From Oleisolibacter albus (GTDB taxonomy: Bacteria > Pseudomonadota > Alphaproteobacteria > Azospirillales > Azospirillaceae), in assembly GCF_003336875.1 (NCBI RefSeq), contig NZ_QGNJ01000012.1:82201-146200 (forward strand): a stretch of DNA of 64,000 nt, in the 5' to 3' direction. The stretch's first letter is position 1, and each line of letters begins with the position of its first letter. Positions 1 through 9,280 of the stretch are shown here, one piece after another. A model generated the notes under the pieces. That model did not search any database, had not been told where the DNA came from, and was given only the letters and a program-made list of their open reading frames with translations. Made by a program: the position numbers and the translations under genes.

Positions 1-1143
1 CAGGGCGAGGGTGCGCAGCTCCGCCCCGCTGAAGCGGATGGCGCCGATGGGACCGGCCAGGAAGCTTTCCAGCAGTGCCGCCAGATGGGCATGCTGGGCC
101 GCGGCCACATGGTCGGCCTTGGTGGCGGCGAACAGCACGCGGTCGATGCTGGCCCCGCCCAGCCAGCCCAGCCAGCCGCCGCTGCCATGGCGGAAGCTCT
201 CCAGCGTGGCGGCCAGGGCGCGCTCCAGATCGGCCAGTCCCGGCGCCCCGGCATTGAGGGCGGAGAGCACGTCGACCAGCACCACCTGCCGGTCCAGCCG
301 GGCGAAATGCTCGCGGTAGAAGCGGCGCACCACCTTGTCCTTGTAGGCCTCGAACCGCTGGGCCATCAGGGCCTGGAGCGACCCCGGCCCGGCCGCGGCC
401 CGTGGCGGCAGCGGCGCGAAGGTCAGCACCGGCGCTCCCTCCAGCTCCCCCGGCTCCAGGAAGCGGCCGGGCTGCAACAGGCTGAGTCCGACGCGGCTGG
501 CGCGGCAATCGCGCAGATACGCGGTATAGCGGTCGGCCAGCCGGCGCGCCGTGGACTCGTCGGCCGGCCCGGCCGGGTCCAGCGTGTCCACATCCTCCAG
601 GAAGGCGCGGGACAGCGGCGCCCGGCCCGGCCCCGCGGCCAGATCCAGCATGGTCCGCGACCAGGCGGCATAATCCTGGCCCAGCATGGGCAGATCCAGC
701 AGCCATTCGCCGGGATAATCGACAATGTCCAGGGTCAGGGTGGCGGTGCTGGTCAGCTGGCGGCGCAGCCAGGCCCGGGGCGTGAAACGCAGGGCGATGC
801 GGATCTCACTGACGGCGCGGGTGGCCTGGGGCCAGCCGGGATGCGGCGCCATCAGCTGGGCCAGATGGCCTTCGTAATCGAATCGCGGCACGGCGGGATC
901 GGGCTGCGGCTCCAGGCGCGCCGCCCGCAGCCGGCCGCCGGACACCGCCTCCAGCAGCGGCAGGCGCCCGGCCAGCAGCAGATTGTTCAGCACCGAGGTG
1001 ATGAAGACGGTCTTGCCCGAACGGCGCAGCCCCGTGACTCCCAGCCGCAGCGTGGTCCCGGCCAACCGATTGGCCATCTGCGCCAGCCCGTCGGCTGCCC
1101 GCTGGCCCGCATCGCCCAAATCCCCGATCAATCCACGCGACAC
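1..1143 (-). CDS. ycjX: YcjX-like P-loop NTPase (DUF463), partial
   Basis: The gene reads leftward and runs off the window edge, so only about 381 N-terminal codons are visible; family members are around 450-490 residues. I take a GTG start at 1143 with GGAGG just upstream. A Walker A-like motif, GLRRSGKTVFITSVLNNLL, lies near residue 40, which is the hallmark of the YcjX/DUF463 stress-induced nucleotide-binding family. A DIVDYPGEW Walker B/G3-like segment and FAATKADH, which resembles a G4 motif, follow. In other proteobacteria ycjX is often followed by the membrane protein YcjF, which would lie outside this window. The cellular role is poorly defined, linked to stress in enterics. It is divergent from the c-di-GMP gene, with about 290 bp between. 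Confidence 0.85.
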   Translation of the reverse strand, partial: MSRGLIGDLGDAGQRAADGLAQMANRLAGTTLRLGVTGLRRSGKTVFITSVLNNLLLAGRLPLLEAVSGGRLRAARLEPQPDPAVPRFDYEGHLAQLMAPHPGWPQATRAVSEIRIALRFTPRAWLRRQLTSTATLTLDIVDYPGEWLLDLPMLGQDYAAWSRTMLDLAAGPGRAPLSRAFLEDVDTLDPAGPADESTARRLADRYTAYLRDCRASRVGLSLLQPGRFLEPGELEGAPVLTFAPLPPRAAAGPGSLQALMAQRFEAYKDKVVRRFYREHFARLDRQVVLVDVLSALNAGAPGLADLERALAATLESFRHGSGGWLGWLGGASIDRVLFAATKADHVAAAQHAHLAALLESFLAGPIGAIRFSGAELRTLAL

Positions 1144-1432
1144 CACACCTCCGTACCCTGACGGCCACGCCGTACCGGAAGGCGGCCGTGGACCGTGGTA
1201 AGTCTTGATAAGTCGGAAACGGCGCGGGCCGCGTCAAGGAAGGCGCAATGGAATTGTCATATCCAACGCGGAAGTGGCAGTCTAATCTTGGCTTGTGGGA
1301 CGTCGGACCGCTGTGGGAACAATGGACGACTATGGCATCGGCCGCCGGACTTCGTGTTCGGCCGAGGAGCGGGATTGTGGCGTCGGGCATTGAACGGGCA
1401 ATATCCTGTGACTGTAGACGGCATGGGTGGCC
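1144..1432. other. Divergent intergenic region, ycjX / GGDEF-EAL
   Basis: This 289-bp gap separates two divergent genes and must carry both promoters. It is locally less GC-rich around 1250-1290. I found no convincing -35/-10 pair, operator palindrome or RNA element. Short reading frames here have no recognisable protein features. Confidence 0.4.
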
Positions 1433-4327
1433 ATGAATTCCGCATTGCCCCCGGCTGACGCGACCGGCGCGCCGCTGACGACCACCTCTGCGGCCGAGGC
1501 CCCGGTGCTGGTGCCCCTGCGCAAGCGCCTGTCCTTCAAGCAAGCCCGCAACACCGCCCTGCTGACCCTGGTTCTGGGCATGGTGCTGAGCACCGCCCAG
1601 ATCACCATCGACCTGCTGGACATGGAACGGAAGTCCGACCAGCTGGTGCAGCAGGTGCTGGCCACCCTGCAGGAACCGGCGGCCGAGGCCGCCTATGCCT
1701 TCGACCAGGCCCTGGCCGACCGCGTGCTGACCGGCCTGTTCGAGTACCGCCCCGTCTACCGGGCCGTCATCCTGGAGGATTTCGGCAACCAGCTGGCGGC
1801 CAAGGAACGCCCCCAGGCCACCAGCCGCCTGTCCTGGCTGGCGGAACTGCTGCTGCCGCAGGAAAAGACCTTCGCCATCCCGCTGATCATCGAGCGCCAC
1901 AACCAGAATGTGGGCGAGATGCGGGTCAGCATCGACCGGCTGCAGATCGCCGAGGAGTTCTTCCGCCGCGCCGGGATGGTGCTGGCCACCGGCGTCGCCT
2001 GGACCGTGTCGCTGGCCCTGATCCTGGTGGTGATGTTCTACACCAGCCTGACCAAGCCGTTCCTGCGCATGAGCGCAGCCATCGCCGCCATCAATCCGGC
2101 CCGGCCGGCCGAGCGGCTGTTGCCGGTGCCGGCGCAGCACGAGGATGATGAGCTGGGCCTGCTGGCCAAGACCACCAACGCCCTGCTGACGCAGTTCGAC
2201 CGGTCGCTGGTGGAGCGCGAACGCACCCAGGATGCCCTGCGCGAGCGCGAGGCGCGCCTGTCGGGCATCATGGACAATGTGGCCGACGGCATCATCACCC
2301 TGGACGAGGAGCTGCGGATCGAGACCATGAACGCGGCCGCCCTGACTCTGTTCGGCTACGAGCCGGCGGAGGTGCTGGGCCAGCCCTTCGTGACCCTGAT
2401 CCAGGACCGGGACTGGACCCGGGTGGCCATGGCGTTGATGGCCTGCCTGCGCCGGATGGACGACAGCCGCCTGCGCGACGGCCGGGCCGAGATCCACGGC
2501 AAGCGCAAGACCGGCGATGTTTTCGCCATGGCCTTCGGCGTCAGCCAGATGCATCTGGGCGACCGGCATACCGCCATCTGCGTGGTCCAGGACATCACCG
2601 CCCGCAAACGCAACGAACAGGCCCTGCGCGAAAGCGAAGAGCGGCTGAAGCTGGCCGTGCGGGCCACCCGCTCCGGCGTCTTCGACATCGACTATGTCAA
2701 GGGGACCTGGTGGTGGAGCCCGGAATTCATCGAGATGCTAGGCTATGACGCCGCCGAGGCGCAGCATGCCTTCAAGCTGTTCGAAGGTCTCCTGCATCCC
2801 GACGATCGCGACACGGTGATGGGCCGGATGCAGCGTTATCTGGCCGGTGATGTCAGCGATTATCTCTCGCTGTTCCGCCTGCGCCACAGCGATGGCAGCT
2901 GGGTCTGGATCGAGGCCCGCGGGCAGGTCCTCCGCGACGATCAGGGCAAGGCATTGCGCTTCACCGGCACCATGTCGGACGTGTCCGACCGCAAGCGGTT
3001 CGAGGAGCAGCTGATGTATGTCAGCACCCACGATCCGCTGACCGGCCTGCCCAACCGCAGTCTGGTCCAGGACCGGGTGCGCCATGCCCTGGCCCATGCC
3101 GAACGCAAGGGCACCACCGTGGCCGTGCTGTTGCTGGACCTGGACCGGTTCAAGCTGATCAATGACAGTCTGGGGCACCAGACGGGCGACAAGCTGCTGC
3201 GGGCCATGGCCCAAAGACTCACCGCCAGTGTCCGCGCCGCCGACACCGTGGCACGCCAGGGCGCAGATGAATTCCTGATCCTGGCCGAGGATCTGCCGGA
3301 CCCGCAGATGGCCGGGCGCATCGCCGAGACCATCCTGCTCGGCATGTCCCGCCCCTTCAACATCGACGGGCAGCAGTTGTTCGTCACCGGGTCCATCGGC
3401 ATCAGCCTGTATCCGACCGACGCCGCCGATATCGACGCGCTGATCCGCGATGCCGATACCGCCATGCATACGGCCAAGGTGGTGGGCGGCAACGGCTTCC
3501 GCTTCTTCACCCCGCAGATGAACGAAGTGGCGGTGACGCGGCTGTCCACCGAGCGCGCCCTGCGCGAGGCGCTGGAGACGAACCAGTTCCTGCTGCACTA
3601 CCAGCCCAAGATCGATCTGGAGAGCATGGCGGTGGTCGGCGTCGAGGCGCTGATCCGCTGGCGGCACCCCGAACGGGGCTGGGTCAGTCCCGCCGATTTC
3701 ATTCCGGTTGCGGAAGAAACGGGCCTGATCATTCCGATCGGGGATTGGGTGCTGCGGGCCGCCCTGACGCAGATCCGCGACTGGATCGACCGTGGCTTCG
3801 CTCCGCTGCCGGTGGCGGTCAATGTGTCGGTGCGCCAGATCACCTCCACGGAATTCGGGAAGCGGGTATGGACGCTGTGCCGCGAATTCGATGTCAGCCC
3901 GGATCTGCTGGAGTTGGAGATCACCGAGACGGCCATGATGTCCAATCTGGCCAGCATCGCCGATGCCCTGGCCGAGGTGCGCAGCCATGGCATCCGCATC
4001 GCCATTGATGATTTCGGCACCGGTTATTCCTCGCTGTCCTATCTGCGCCGCCTGCCGATCACGACGCTCAAGGTGGACCGTTCCTTCATCGCCGACGCCA
4101 CCACCAACACGGACACGGCCGCCATCGCCGCCACCATCATCGCCATGGGTCGCCAGTTGGGCCTGACGGTGGTGGCCGAGGGAATCGAAACCGAGGACCA
4201 GTTGGACTTCCTGCGGTTGCACCGCTGCGACGAGTTGCAGGGCTACTTCATTTCCAAGCCCCTGCCGCCGAGCGAGCTGGAAGCCCGGTTCATGCAGGCC
4301 CGGACGACGGTTGCTGTCGCCGACTGA
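1433..4327 (+). CDS. Membrane PAS-PAS-GGDEF-EAL c-di-GMP protein
   Basis: A 964-residue cyclic-di-GMP turnover protein. Transmembrane segments near residues 41-60 and 180-203 flank a periplasmic sensor-like region and are followed by a HAMP-like linker. Two PAS/PAC modules lie at about 276-390 and 400-520, GGDEF at about 525-690 and EAL at about 700-950. The GGDEF signature reads RQGADEF (residues 608-614), so the second Gly is Ala and cyclase activity is doubtful. The EAL domain keeps EALIRW (E738), LELEITET, DDFGTGYSS, the TLKVDRSFI lysine and the QGYFISKPL end, so phosphodiesterase activity is likely. ATG 1433 is preferred, but GTG 1427 in the same frame is possible. It stands alone, divergent from ycjX. 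Confidence 0.93.
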   Translation: MNSALPPADATGAPLTTTSAAEAPVLVPLRKRLSFKQARNTALLTLVLGMVLSTAQITIDLLDMERKSDQLVQQVLATLQEPAAEAAYAFDQALADRVLTGLFEYRPVYRAVILEDFGNQLAAKERPQATSRLSWLAELLLPQEKTFAIPLIIERHNQNVGEMRVSIDRLQIAEEFFRRAGMVLATGVAWTVSLALILVVMFYTSLTKPFLRMSAAIAAINPARPAERLLPVPAQHEDDELGLLAKTTNALLTQFDRSLVERERTQDALREREARLSGIMDNVADGIITLDEELRIETMNAAALTLFGYEPAEVLGQPFVTLIQDRDWTRVAMALMACLRRMDDSRLRDGRAEIHGKRKTGDVFAMAFGVSQMHLGDRHTAICVVQDITARKRNEQALRESEERLKLAVRATRSGVFDIDYVKGTWWWSPEFIEMLGYDAAEAQHAFKLFEGLLHPDDRDTVMGRMQRYLAGDVSDYLSLFRLRHSDGSWVWIEARGQVLRDDQGKALRFTGTMSDVSDRKRFEEQLMYVSTHDPLTGLPNRSLVQDRVRHALAHAERKGTTVAVLLLDLDRFKLINDSLGHQTGDKLLRAMAQRLTASVRAADTVARQGADEFLILAEDLPDPQMAGRIAETILLGMSRPFNIDGQQLFVTGSIGISLYPTDAADIDALIRDADTAMHTAKVVGGNGFRFFTPQMNEVAVTRLSTERALREALETNQFLLHYQPKIDLESMAVVGVEALIRWRHPERGWVSPADFIPVAEETGLIIPIGDWVLRAALTQIRDWIDRGFAPLPVAVNVSVRQITSTEFGKRVWTLCREFDVSPDLLELEITETAMMSNLASIADALAEVRSHGIRIAIDDFGTGYSSLSYLRRLPITTLKVDRSFIADATTNTDTAAIAATIIAMGRQLGLTVVAEGIETEDQLDFLRLHRCDELQGYFISKPLPPSELEARFMQARTTVAVAD

Positions 4328-4467
4328 CCGGGGGAACGCAACTTTCTTACGGGTCCAAAACCCGCAAACAAGCGCTAACCCCTTGTTACGTCTAGGTAAA
4401 GCGTGTCCTTTTTGCCAGGGACGCCAAACGATTTGCACGCCGTCACATGCACGGGCGCATAGAAGCC

Positions 4468-4496
4468 TTGACGTGCCGACATACCGTGTTTACTGG
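4468..4496 (+). promoter_or_regulatory. Possible sigma70 promoter for the DUF1302 cluster
   Basis: TTGACG at 4468-4473 is followed after 17 bases by TACTGG at 4491-4496. The -35 fits well and the -10 is weak. It lies about 85 bp before the DUF1302 start, on the correct strand. This is motif inspection only. Confidence 0.3.
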
Positions 4497-4581
4497 TCGG
4501 AGAGTGCCAATCCCCGCCCGGGAACGAGGCCGGCAAACCGATCCGATCCGGGCGCAAAAAAACCTGAGTGAGGAGGAACGC

Positions 4582-6819
4582 ATGGCCCGGAAGTGCGCGC
4601 TGTTGGGGCGCCTCTCCCCCCGTATGCTTGCAGGTGTCAGTGCCGTGGCCATCCTGGCCCCCTTGGTGGGGGCGGGTGAGGCCCAGGCGGTCCAGTTCAA
4701 TCGCGGCGACCTGTCCGGCAGCTTCGATACCACCCTGACCCTGGGCGCCCTGTTCCGGGTCCAGAGCGCCGACCCCGATCTGATCGGCGTCGCCAATGGC
4801 GGCCGGGCCTATTCCATCAATGGCGACAATGGCGATCTGAACTATGACAAGGGGCTGGTGTCGCTGGCGGCCCGCGCCACGCACGAGCTGAAGCTGAACT
4901 ACGCCAATCTCGGCGCCTTCGCCCGCGCCACCTATTTCTATGACGCCGTCAATGCCAAGAAGGACAGCAGCAGCTTCGCCCGTACCGGCAAGTTCGACCT
5001 GTCGGATGAGGCGGTGGACCGTGTCGGCCGCGACTTCGAGTTGCTGGATGCCTTCGTCTTCGGCGATTTCGCCATGGGGGAAAGCGGCAATGTCAGCGTC
5101 CGCCTGGGCAACCAGGTGCTGAGCTGGGGTGAAAGCACCTTCATCGCCAACGGCATCAATGTCATCAGCCCGATCAACGTGTCGGCCCTGCGCATCCCCG
5201 GCTCCGAGCTGAAGGAAGCCTTCCTGCCGGTGCCCATCGCCGACATCAATGTCAGCTTCAACGAGAATTTCTCGGTCGAGGCCTTCTACCAGTTCAAGTG
5301 GGACAAGACCGAACCCGAGGCTGCCGGCACCTTCTTCAGCACCAGCGACGCCATCAGCCCCGGCGCCGACCATCTGTTCATCGGCTTCGGCAACTACCTG
5401 TTCACCGACAGCCGCAACCAGGGCGCGGTCCCCGGCTCGGCCCAGGGGGTGTTCCCGCGCTCGCTCTATCCCAACCCGGCCCTGGACGGTCCGCTGACCT
5501 GCATCGGCGTGCCGGGAACGGTGACCCTGCGCCACCCCTGCAACTCGCTGACACCGTTCGGCACCGTGGTCCCGCGGCTGGAGGATGACGAGCCCAGCGA
5601 CCAGGGGCAGTTCGGCTTCGCCGCCCGCCTGTTCTCGCCCGACCTGATGAACACCGAGTTCGGCGCCTATTTCATCAATTACCATTCGCGCCTGCCGGTG
5701 CTGAGTTCGCAGCTGGCCACCTACGAGCAGTTCCTGGTGCCCGGCAACAGCTCACGCTTCACCGATCTCAGCGGCTACCGCGCCGAATATCCCGAAGACA
5801 TCCAGCTGTTCGGCCTCAGCTTCAACACCAACATCGCCGGCATTTCACTCCAGGGTGAATACAGCTTCCGCAAGGACCAGCCGCTGCAGCTGGACGATGT
5901 GGAGCTGCTGCAGGCCACGCTGGCGGCCCCCAGCGTGCTGGGCAGCATCAGCCAGGGCCAGGCCGCCGGCACCGCCGCTGCCCAGCAATCCTATCAGACG
6001 GCCGTCAACCAGGTGCTGCAGATCGCAGCCCCGACCCTGGTCGGCACCCCGTTCACCAGCCTGCCCGCCCCCCTGCAGAGCGCGGTGCAGAGCCAGATCG
6101 CCGCAGCCGGCGGCCCGGCCAGCTATCAGGCCGCGCTGACCGCCGGCGCCACCGCCGGCGCCAACCAGGGGGCAGCGGGTGCCGCCGCCCTGTTCAACAC
6201 CAACCAGATCGTGCGCCGCAACGGCCTCATCCCCACCAGCAGCGCGGCGGCGGCCACGGCCTTCCTGGCCCAGAACTATTTCGGCAAGCGCCTGCAGGGC
6301 TGGGAGCTGTTCGACGTCTCGCAGTTCCAGATGACGGCGACCAAGACCTTACCGCCCATCGTCGGCGCCGATCAGGTGGTGCTGCTGGGCGAGGCCGGCT
6401 TCACCTGGGTCCACGACATGCCGGGCGGCGAGACGCTGCGGCTGGAAGGCCCCGGCACCGTGGTCGGCGGCAACCCGGCGTTCCTGGGCCGGGGCGGCAT
6501 GCCGGATGTGGCCACCGACGGGTTCGGCACCGAGTTCAGCTGGGGTTACCGCATGGTCGCCCGCTTCGACTATCTCAACGCCTTCAACGGCGTCAATCTG
6601 TTCCCGTCGATCAGCTGGCAGCATGATGTGCAGGGCACCACGCCGGCGCCGCTGGGCAACTTCGTCGAGGACCGCATGGCCATCGGCCTGGGCCTGCGCG
6701 CCGTGGTGCGCGAGACCTATACCATCGACCTGAACTACTCCACCTTCTTCGGCGGTGGAAACCGCAACCTGATCAGCGACCGCGACTTCGTGTCGGCCAG
6801 CATCAAGTACAGCTTCTAA
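4582..6819 (+). CDS. DUF1302 outer-membrane-type protein
   Basis: About 745 residues from ATG 4582, which has a strong AGGAGG site; the reading frame is open further upstream but nothing supports it. An N-terminal signal peptide ends in the likely cleavage site AQA-V (about residue 34). The rest is rich in aromatic/polar alternating strands and ends in SIKYSF, consistent with a beta-barrel outer-membrane protein; DUF1302 proteins are predicted barrels of unproven cargo. An Ala/Gln/Gly-rich, probably helical, low-complexity insert occupies roughly residues 450-543. It is first of four co-directional genes (DUF1302, DUF1329, YCF48-like, MMPL), a set found together in many proteobacteria. This suggests an envelope-spanning trafficking system for hydrophobic compounds, which is inference. 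Confidence 0.88.
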   Translation: MARKCALLGRLSPRMLAGVSAVAILAPLVGAGEAQAVQFNRGDLSGSFDTTLTLGALFRVQSADPDLIGVANGGRAYSINGDNGDLNYDKGLVSLAARATHELKLNYANLGAFARATYFYDAVNAKKDSSSFARTGKFDLSDEAVDRVGRDFELLDAFVFGDFAMGESGNVSVRLGNQVLSWGESTFIANGINVISPINVSALRIPGSELKEAFLPVPIADINVSFNENFSVEAFYQFKWDKTEPEAAGTFFSTSDAISPGADHLFIGFGNYLFTDSRNQGAVPGSAQGVFPRSLYPNPALDGPLTCIGVPGTVTLRHPCNSLTPFGTVVPRLEDDEPSDQGQFGFAARLFSPDLMNTEFGAYFINYHSRLPVLSSQLATYEQFLVPGNSSRFTDLSGYRAEYPEDIQLFGLSFNTNIAGISLQGEYSFRKDQPLQLDDVELLQATLAAPSVLGSISQGQAAGTAAAQQSYQTAVNQVLQIAAPTLVGTPFTSLPAPLQSAVQSQIAAAGGPASYQAALTAGATAGANQGAAGAAALFNTNQIVRRNGLIPTSSAAAATAFLAQNYFGKRLQGWELFDVSQFQMTATKTLPPIVGADQVVLLGEAGFTWVHDMPGGETLRLEGPGTVVGGNPAFLGRGGMPDVATDGFGTEFSWGYRMVARFDYLNAFNGVNLFPSISWQHDVQGTTPAPLGNFVEDRMAIGLGLRAVVRETYTIDLNYSTFFGGGNRNLISDRDFVSASIKYSF

Positions 6820-6866
6820 AACAGGCCGCGACCAACGCGGCACGGAACGATAACTGGGAGGACGCC

Positions 6867-8207
6867 ATGGTGAGTATGAAAGCGGTACTGCTTGGCGGCG
6901 CACTGGCCCTGGCCATGTCCGTTCAGGGCATGGCACAGGACGCGTCGGAGCTGGGCAAGAGCCTGACCCCGATGGGCGCCATCAAGGCCGGTAACGCCGA
7001 TGGCAGCATTCCGGAATGGACCGGCGGTCAGGTGACGCCGCCGGCCGGCTGGAAGGCGGGAGAGCTGGAGATCGATCCCTACAAGGCGGACAAGCCGCTG
7101 TTCACGATCGATGCCAAGAATATGGACAAATATGCGGAGAAGCTGCCGGAGGGGCTGAAGGCCCTGATGAAGCAGTATCCGGATAGCTACAAGATGAATG
7201 TCTATCCGACGCACCGCAGCGCCGGCTATCCCGATCGCATCTACAAGGAAACCGCCGCCAATGCCGGCCGCGCCAAGCTGGCCGAAGGCGGCAATGGTGT
7301 CGAGGGGGCCAAGGAAGGCATCCCCTTCCCGCTGCCGAAGACCGGTGTGGAGGTGGTGTGGAACCATCTGCTGCGCTACCGCGGCACCGACACGGTGCGC
7401 CGCGTCGGCCAGGCCAATCCGCAGGTCGATGGCAGCTACACCATGATCATGCTCGAAGAGAGCGTGAAGTACCTCTACAGCGCCCCCGGCGGCACCGACG
7501 GCAACATCTCCCTGTATTTCCTGCAGGAGGTGGTGGCCCCGGCCCGTCTGGCCGGTGAAATCCTGCTGGTGCATGAGACCATCAACCAGGTCAAGGAGCC
7601 GCGCAACGCCTGGACCTACAATCCCGGCCAGCGCCGCGTCCGCCGTGCGCCCAATGTGGCCTATGACAATCCCGGCACGGCCTCGGACGGGCTGCGCACC
7701 AACGACAATTTCGACATGTTCTCCGGCGCGCCCGACCGCTACGACTGGAAGCTGGTCGGCCGCAAGGAGATGTATGTGCCGTACAACGCCTATACGCTGC
7801 ACGGCAAGGACGTCACCTACGACCAGATCATCAAGCCGCGCCACATCAACCAGGATCTGGCCCGCTACGAGCTGCACCGGGTCTGGGTGGTGGAGGCGAC
7901 GCTGAAGCCGGGCACCAGCCATGTCTATGCCAAGCGCACCTTCTATGTGGACGAGGACAGCTGGCAGATCCTGGTGGCCGATCATTATGACGGCCGCGGC
8001 CAGCTCTGGCGGGTGGGCGAGAGCCACGGCATCTCCTACTACAGCGTGCCGGCCTACTGGTCGACGCTGGACGTGCTCTACGACCTGCAGTCCGGCCGCT
8101 ACACCGGTCTGGGCTTCGACAATCAGGAGCCGCCCTACAGGTTCGACGCCAACCTGACGGCGGCCGATTTCTCGCCCGACTCGCTGCGGCGGGCCGGTGT
8201 TCGCTGA
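6867..8207 (+). CDS. DUF1329 periplasmic protein
   Basis: 446 residues beginning with a signal peptide (cleavage around GMAQ-DAS). The sequence matches the DUF1329 family: an early GNADGSIPEWTGG segment, then long stretches with conserved Tyr/Trp, and RFDANL near the end. DUF1329 proteins are thought to adopt a LolA/LolB-like lipid-binding fold (family knowledge, not visible directly). The start ATG 6867 follows GGGAGGACGCC. It sits 47 bp after the DUF1302 gene and 84 bp before the YCF48-like gene, so all are probably one transcript. A likely role is a periplasmic shuttle between the MMPL pump and the outer-membrane DUF1302 protein. Confidence 0.88.
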   Translation: MVSMKAVLLGGALALAMSVQGMAQDASELGKSLTPMGAIKAGNADGSIPEWTGGQVTPPAGWKAGELEIDPYKADKPLFTIDAKNMDKYAEKLPEGLKALMKQYPDSYKMNVYPTHRSAGYPDRIYKETAANAGRAKLAEGGNGVEGAKEGIPFPLPKTGVEVVWNHLLRYRGTDTVRRVGQANPQVDGSYTMIMLEESVKYLYSAPGGTDGNISLYFLQEVVAPARLAGEILLVHETINQVKEPRNAWTYNPGQRRVRRAPNVAYDNPGTASDGLRTNDNFDMFSGAPDRYDWKLVGRKEMYVPYNAYTLHGKDVTYDQIIKPRHINQDLARYELHRVWVVEATLKPGTSHVYAKRTFYVDEDSWQILVADHYDGRGQLWRVGESHGISYYSVPAYWSTLDVLYDLQSGRYTGLGFDNQEPPYRFDANLTAADFSPDSLRRAGVR

Positions 8208-8221
8208 TCCCGTCTGACCCA

Positions 8222-8255
8222 GGGCCGGCCGGGCAACCGGCCGGCCCCTTTCTTT
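8222..8255 (+). terminator. GC hairpin after the DUF1329 gene
   Basis: An 11-bp perfect stem (8222-8232 with 8237-8247) with a GCAA loop is followed by CTTTCTTT. It lies inside the four-gene cluster, so it may attenuate rather than end transcription before the YCF48-like and MMPL genes. Confidence 0.55.
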
Positions 8256-8291
8256 GAACGGACCCTTCCCCTGCCGAGCGCTGCAAACACC

Positions 8292-9275
8292 ATGATTTTT
8301 CGCCCCCTGGTCCTTGCCTCCGTTCTCACCGCCCTGGCCGCCGCGCCGTCCGCGGCCCAATCGACGGGCACGCCGGCCGCCGCGCCCGCTGACGCCGCCA
8401 TGGCCATCCATCCCGCGGTGCTGGCGCCCCTGGCCGCCAAGTCGCTGCTGCTGGCGGCCGCCCGGGCCGGCGACCGGCTGGTGGCCGTGGGCGAGCGCGG
8501 GCACATCCTGCTGTCGGATGACAACGGCACGAGCTGGCGCCAGGTGCCGGTGCCGGTGGATTCCGCCCTGACGGGCGTGTCCTTCGTCGATGCCAGGACC
8601 GGCTGGGCCGTGGGGCATGACGCGGTGATCCTGCACACCACCGATGGGGGCGAGAGCTGGACGCTGCAGCATGCGGACGCGGCGCTGGAGCAGCCGCTGC
8701 TGGATGTGCTGTTCGCCGACGCCCAGCATGGCGCCGCGGTCGGCGCCTATGGCCTCTATCTCGAAACCGCCGACGGCGGACGCAGCTGGACCCCACGCAA
8801 GATCGGCGAGGAGGATTTCCACATCAACGCCATCATCGCACCGTCGCCGCAGACGCGGCTGGCCGTGGGCGAGTTCGGCAGCATTGCCTTCAGCCCCGAT
8901 GCCGGGGCCAGCTGGACAGCCCTGGCCTCCCCCTATGAGGGGTCTTTCTTCGATGCGCTGGCCCTGGGACCGGACACCTTCCTGGTGTTCGGCCTGCAGG
9001 GCCATGTCTTCCGCAGCGCGGATGCCGGCCAGAGCTGGACCGAGATCGCCACCGGCACCACCGCCGGCCTGATGGGCGGCACCCGGCTGGCCGATGGCCG
9101 CATCATCCTGGTCGGCGCCCAAGGCTTCCTGCTGACCAGCACCGACGACGGCCGCAGCTTCAAGACCGAGCGGCGGGCCGACCGCGTGGCCCTGGCCGAC
9201 CTTATCCAGGCGGCCGACGGCAGCGTTATCTTCCTGGGCGAGGCCGGCGCCATGACCGCCCAGCCCGGATCCTGA
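8292..9275 (+). CDS. YCF48-like beta-propeller protein
   Basis: 327 residues with an N-terminal signal peptide (AAPSAAQS). Six BNR/sialidase-type blades are marked by DNGTSWRQV, DGGESWTLQ, DGGRSWTPR, DAGASWTAL, DAGQSWTEI and DDGRSFKTE, giving a predicted seven-bladed propeller of the YCF48/HCF136 type. In cyanobacteria and plants the family assists photosystem II assembly. In non-photosynthetic bacteria, paralogues beside MMPL pumps are common and their role is unknown, plausibly a periplasmic assembly factor or adaptor. The gene stops 5 bp before the MMPL start, implying tight co-expression. Confidence 0.87.
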   Translation: MIFRPLVLASVLTALAAAPSAAQSTGTPAAAPADAAMAIHPAVLAPLAAKSLLLAAARAGDRLVAVGERGHILLSDDNGTSWRQVPVPVDSALTGVSFVDARTGWAVGHDAVILHTTDGGESWTLQHADAALEQPLLDVLFADAQHGAAVGAYGLYLETADGGRSWTPRKIGEEDFHINAIIAPSPQTRLAVGEFGSIAFSPDAGASWTALASPYEGSFFDALALGPDTFLVFGLQGHVFRSADAGQSWTEIATGTTAGLMGGTRLADGRIILVGAQGFLLTSTDDGRSFKTERRADRVALADLIQAADGSVIFLGEAGAMTAQPGS

Positions 9276-9280
9276 GCGAG

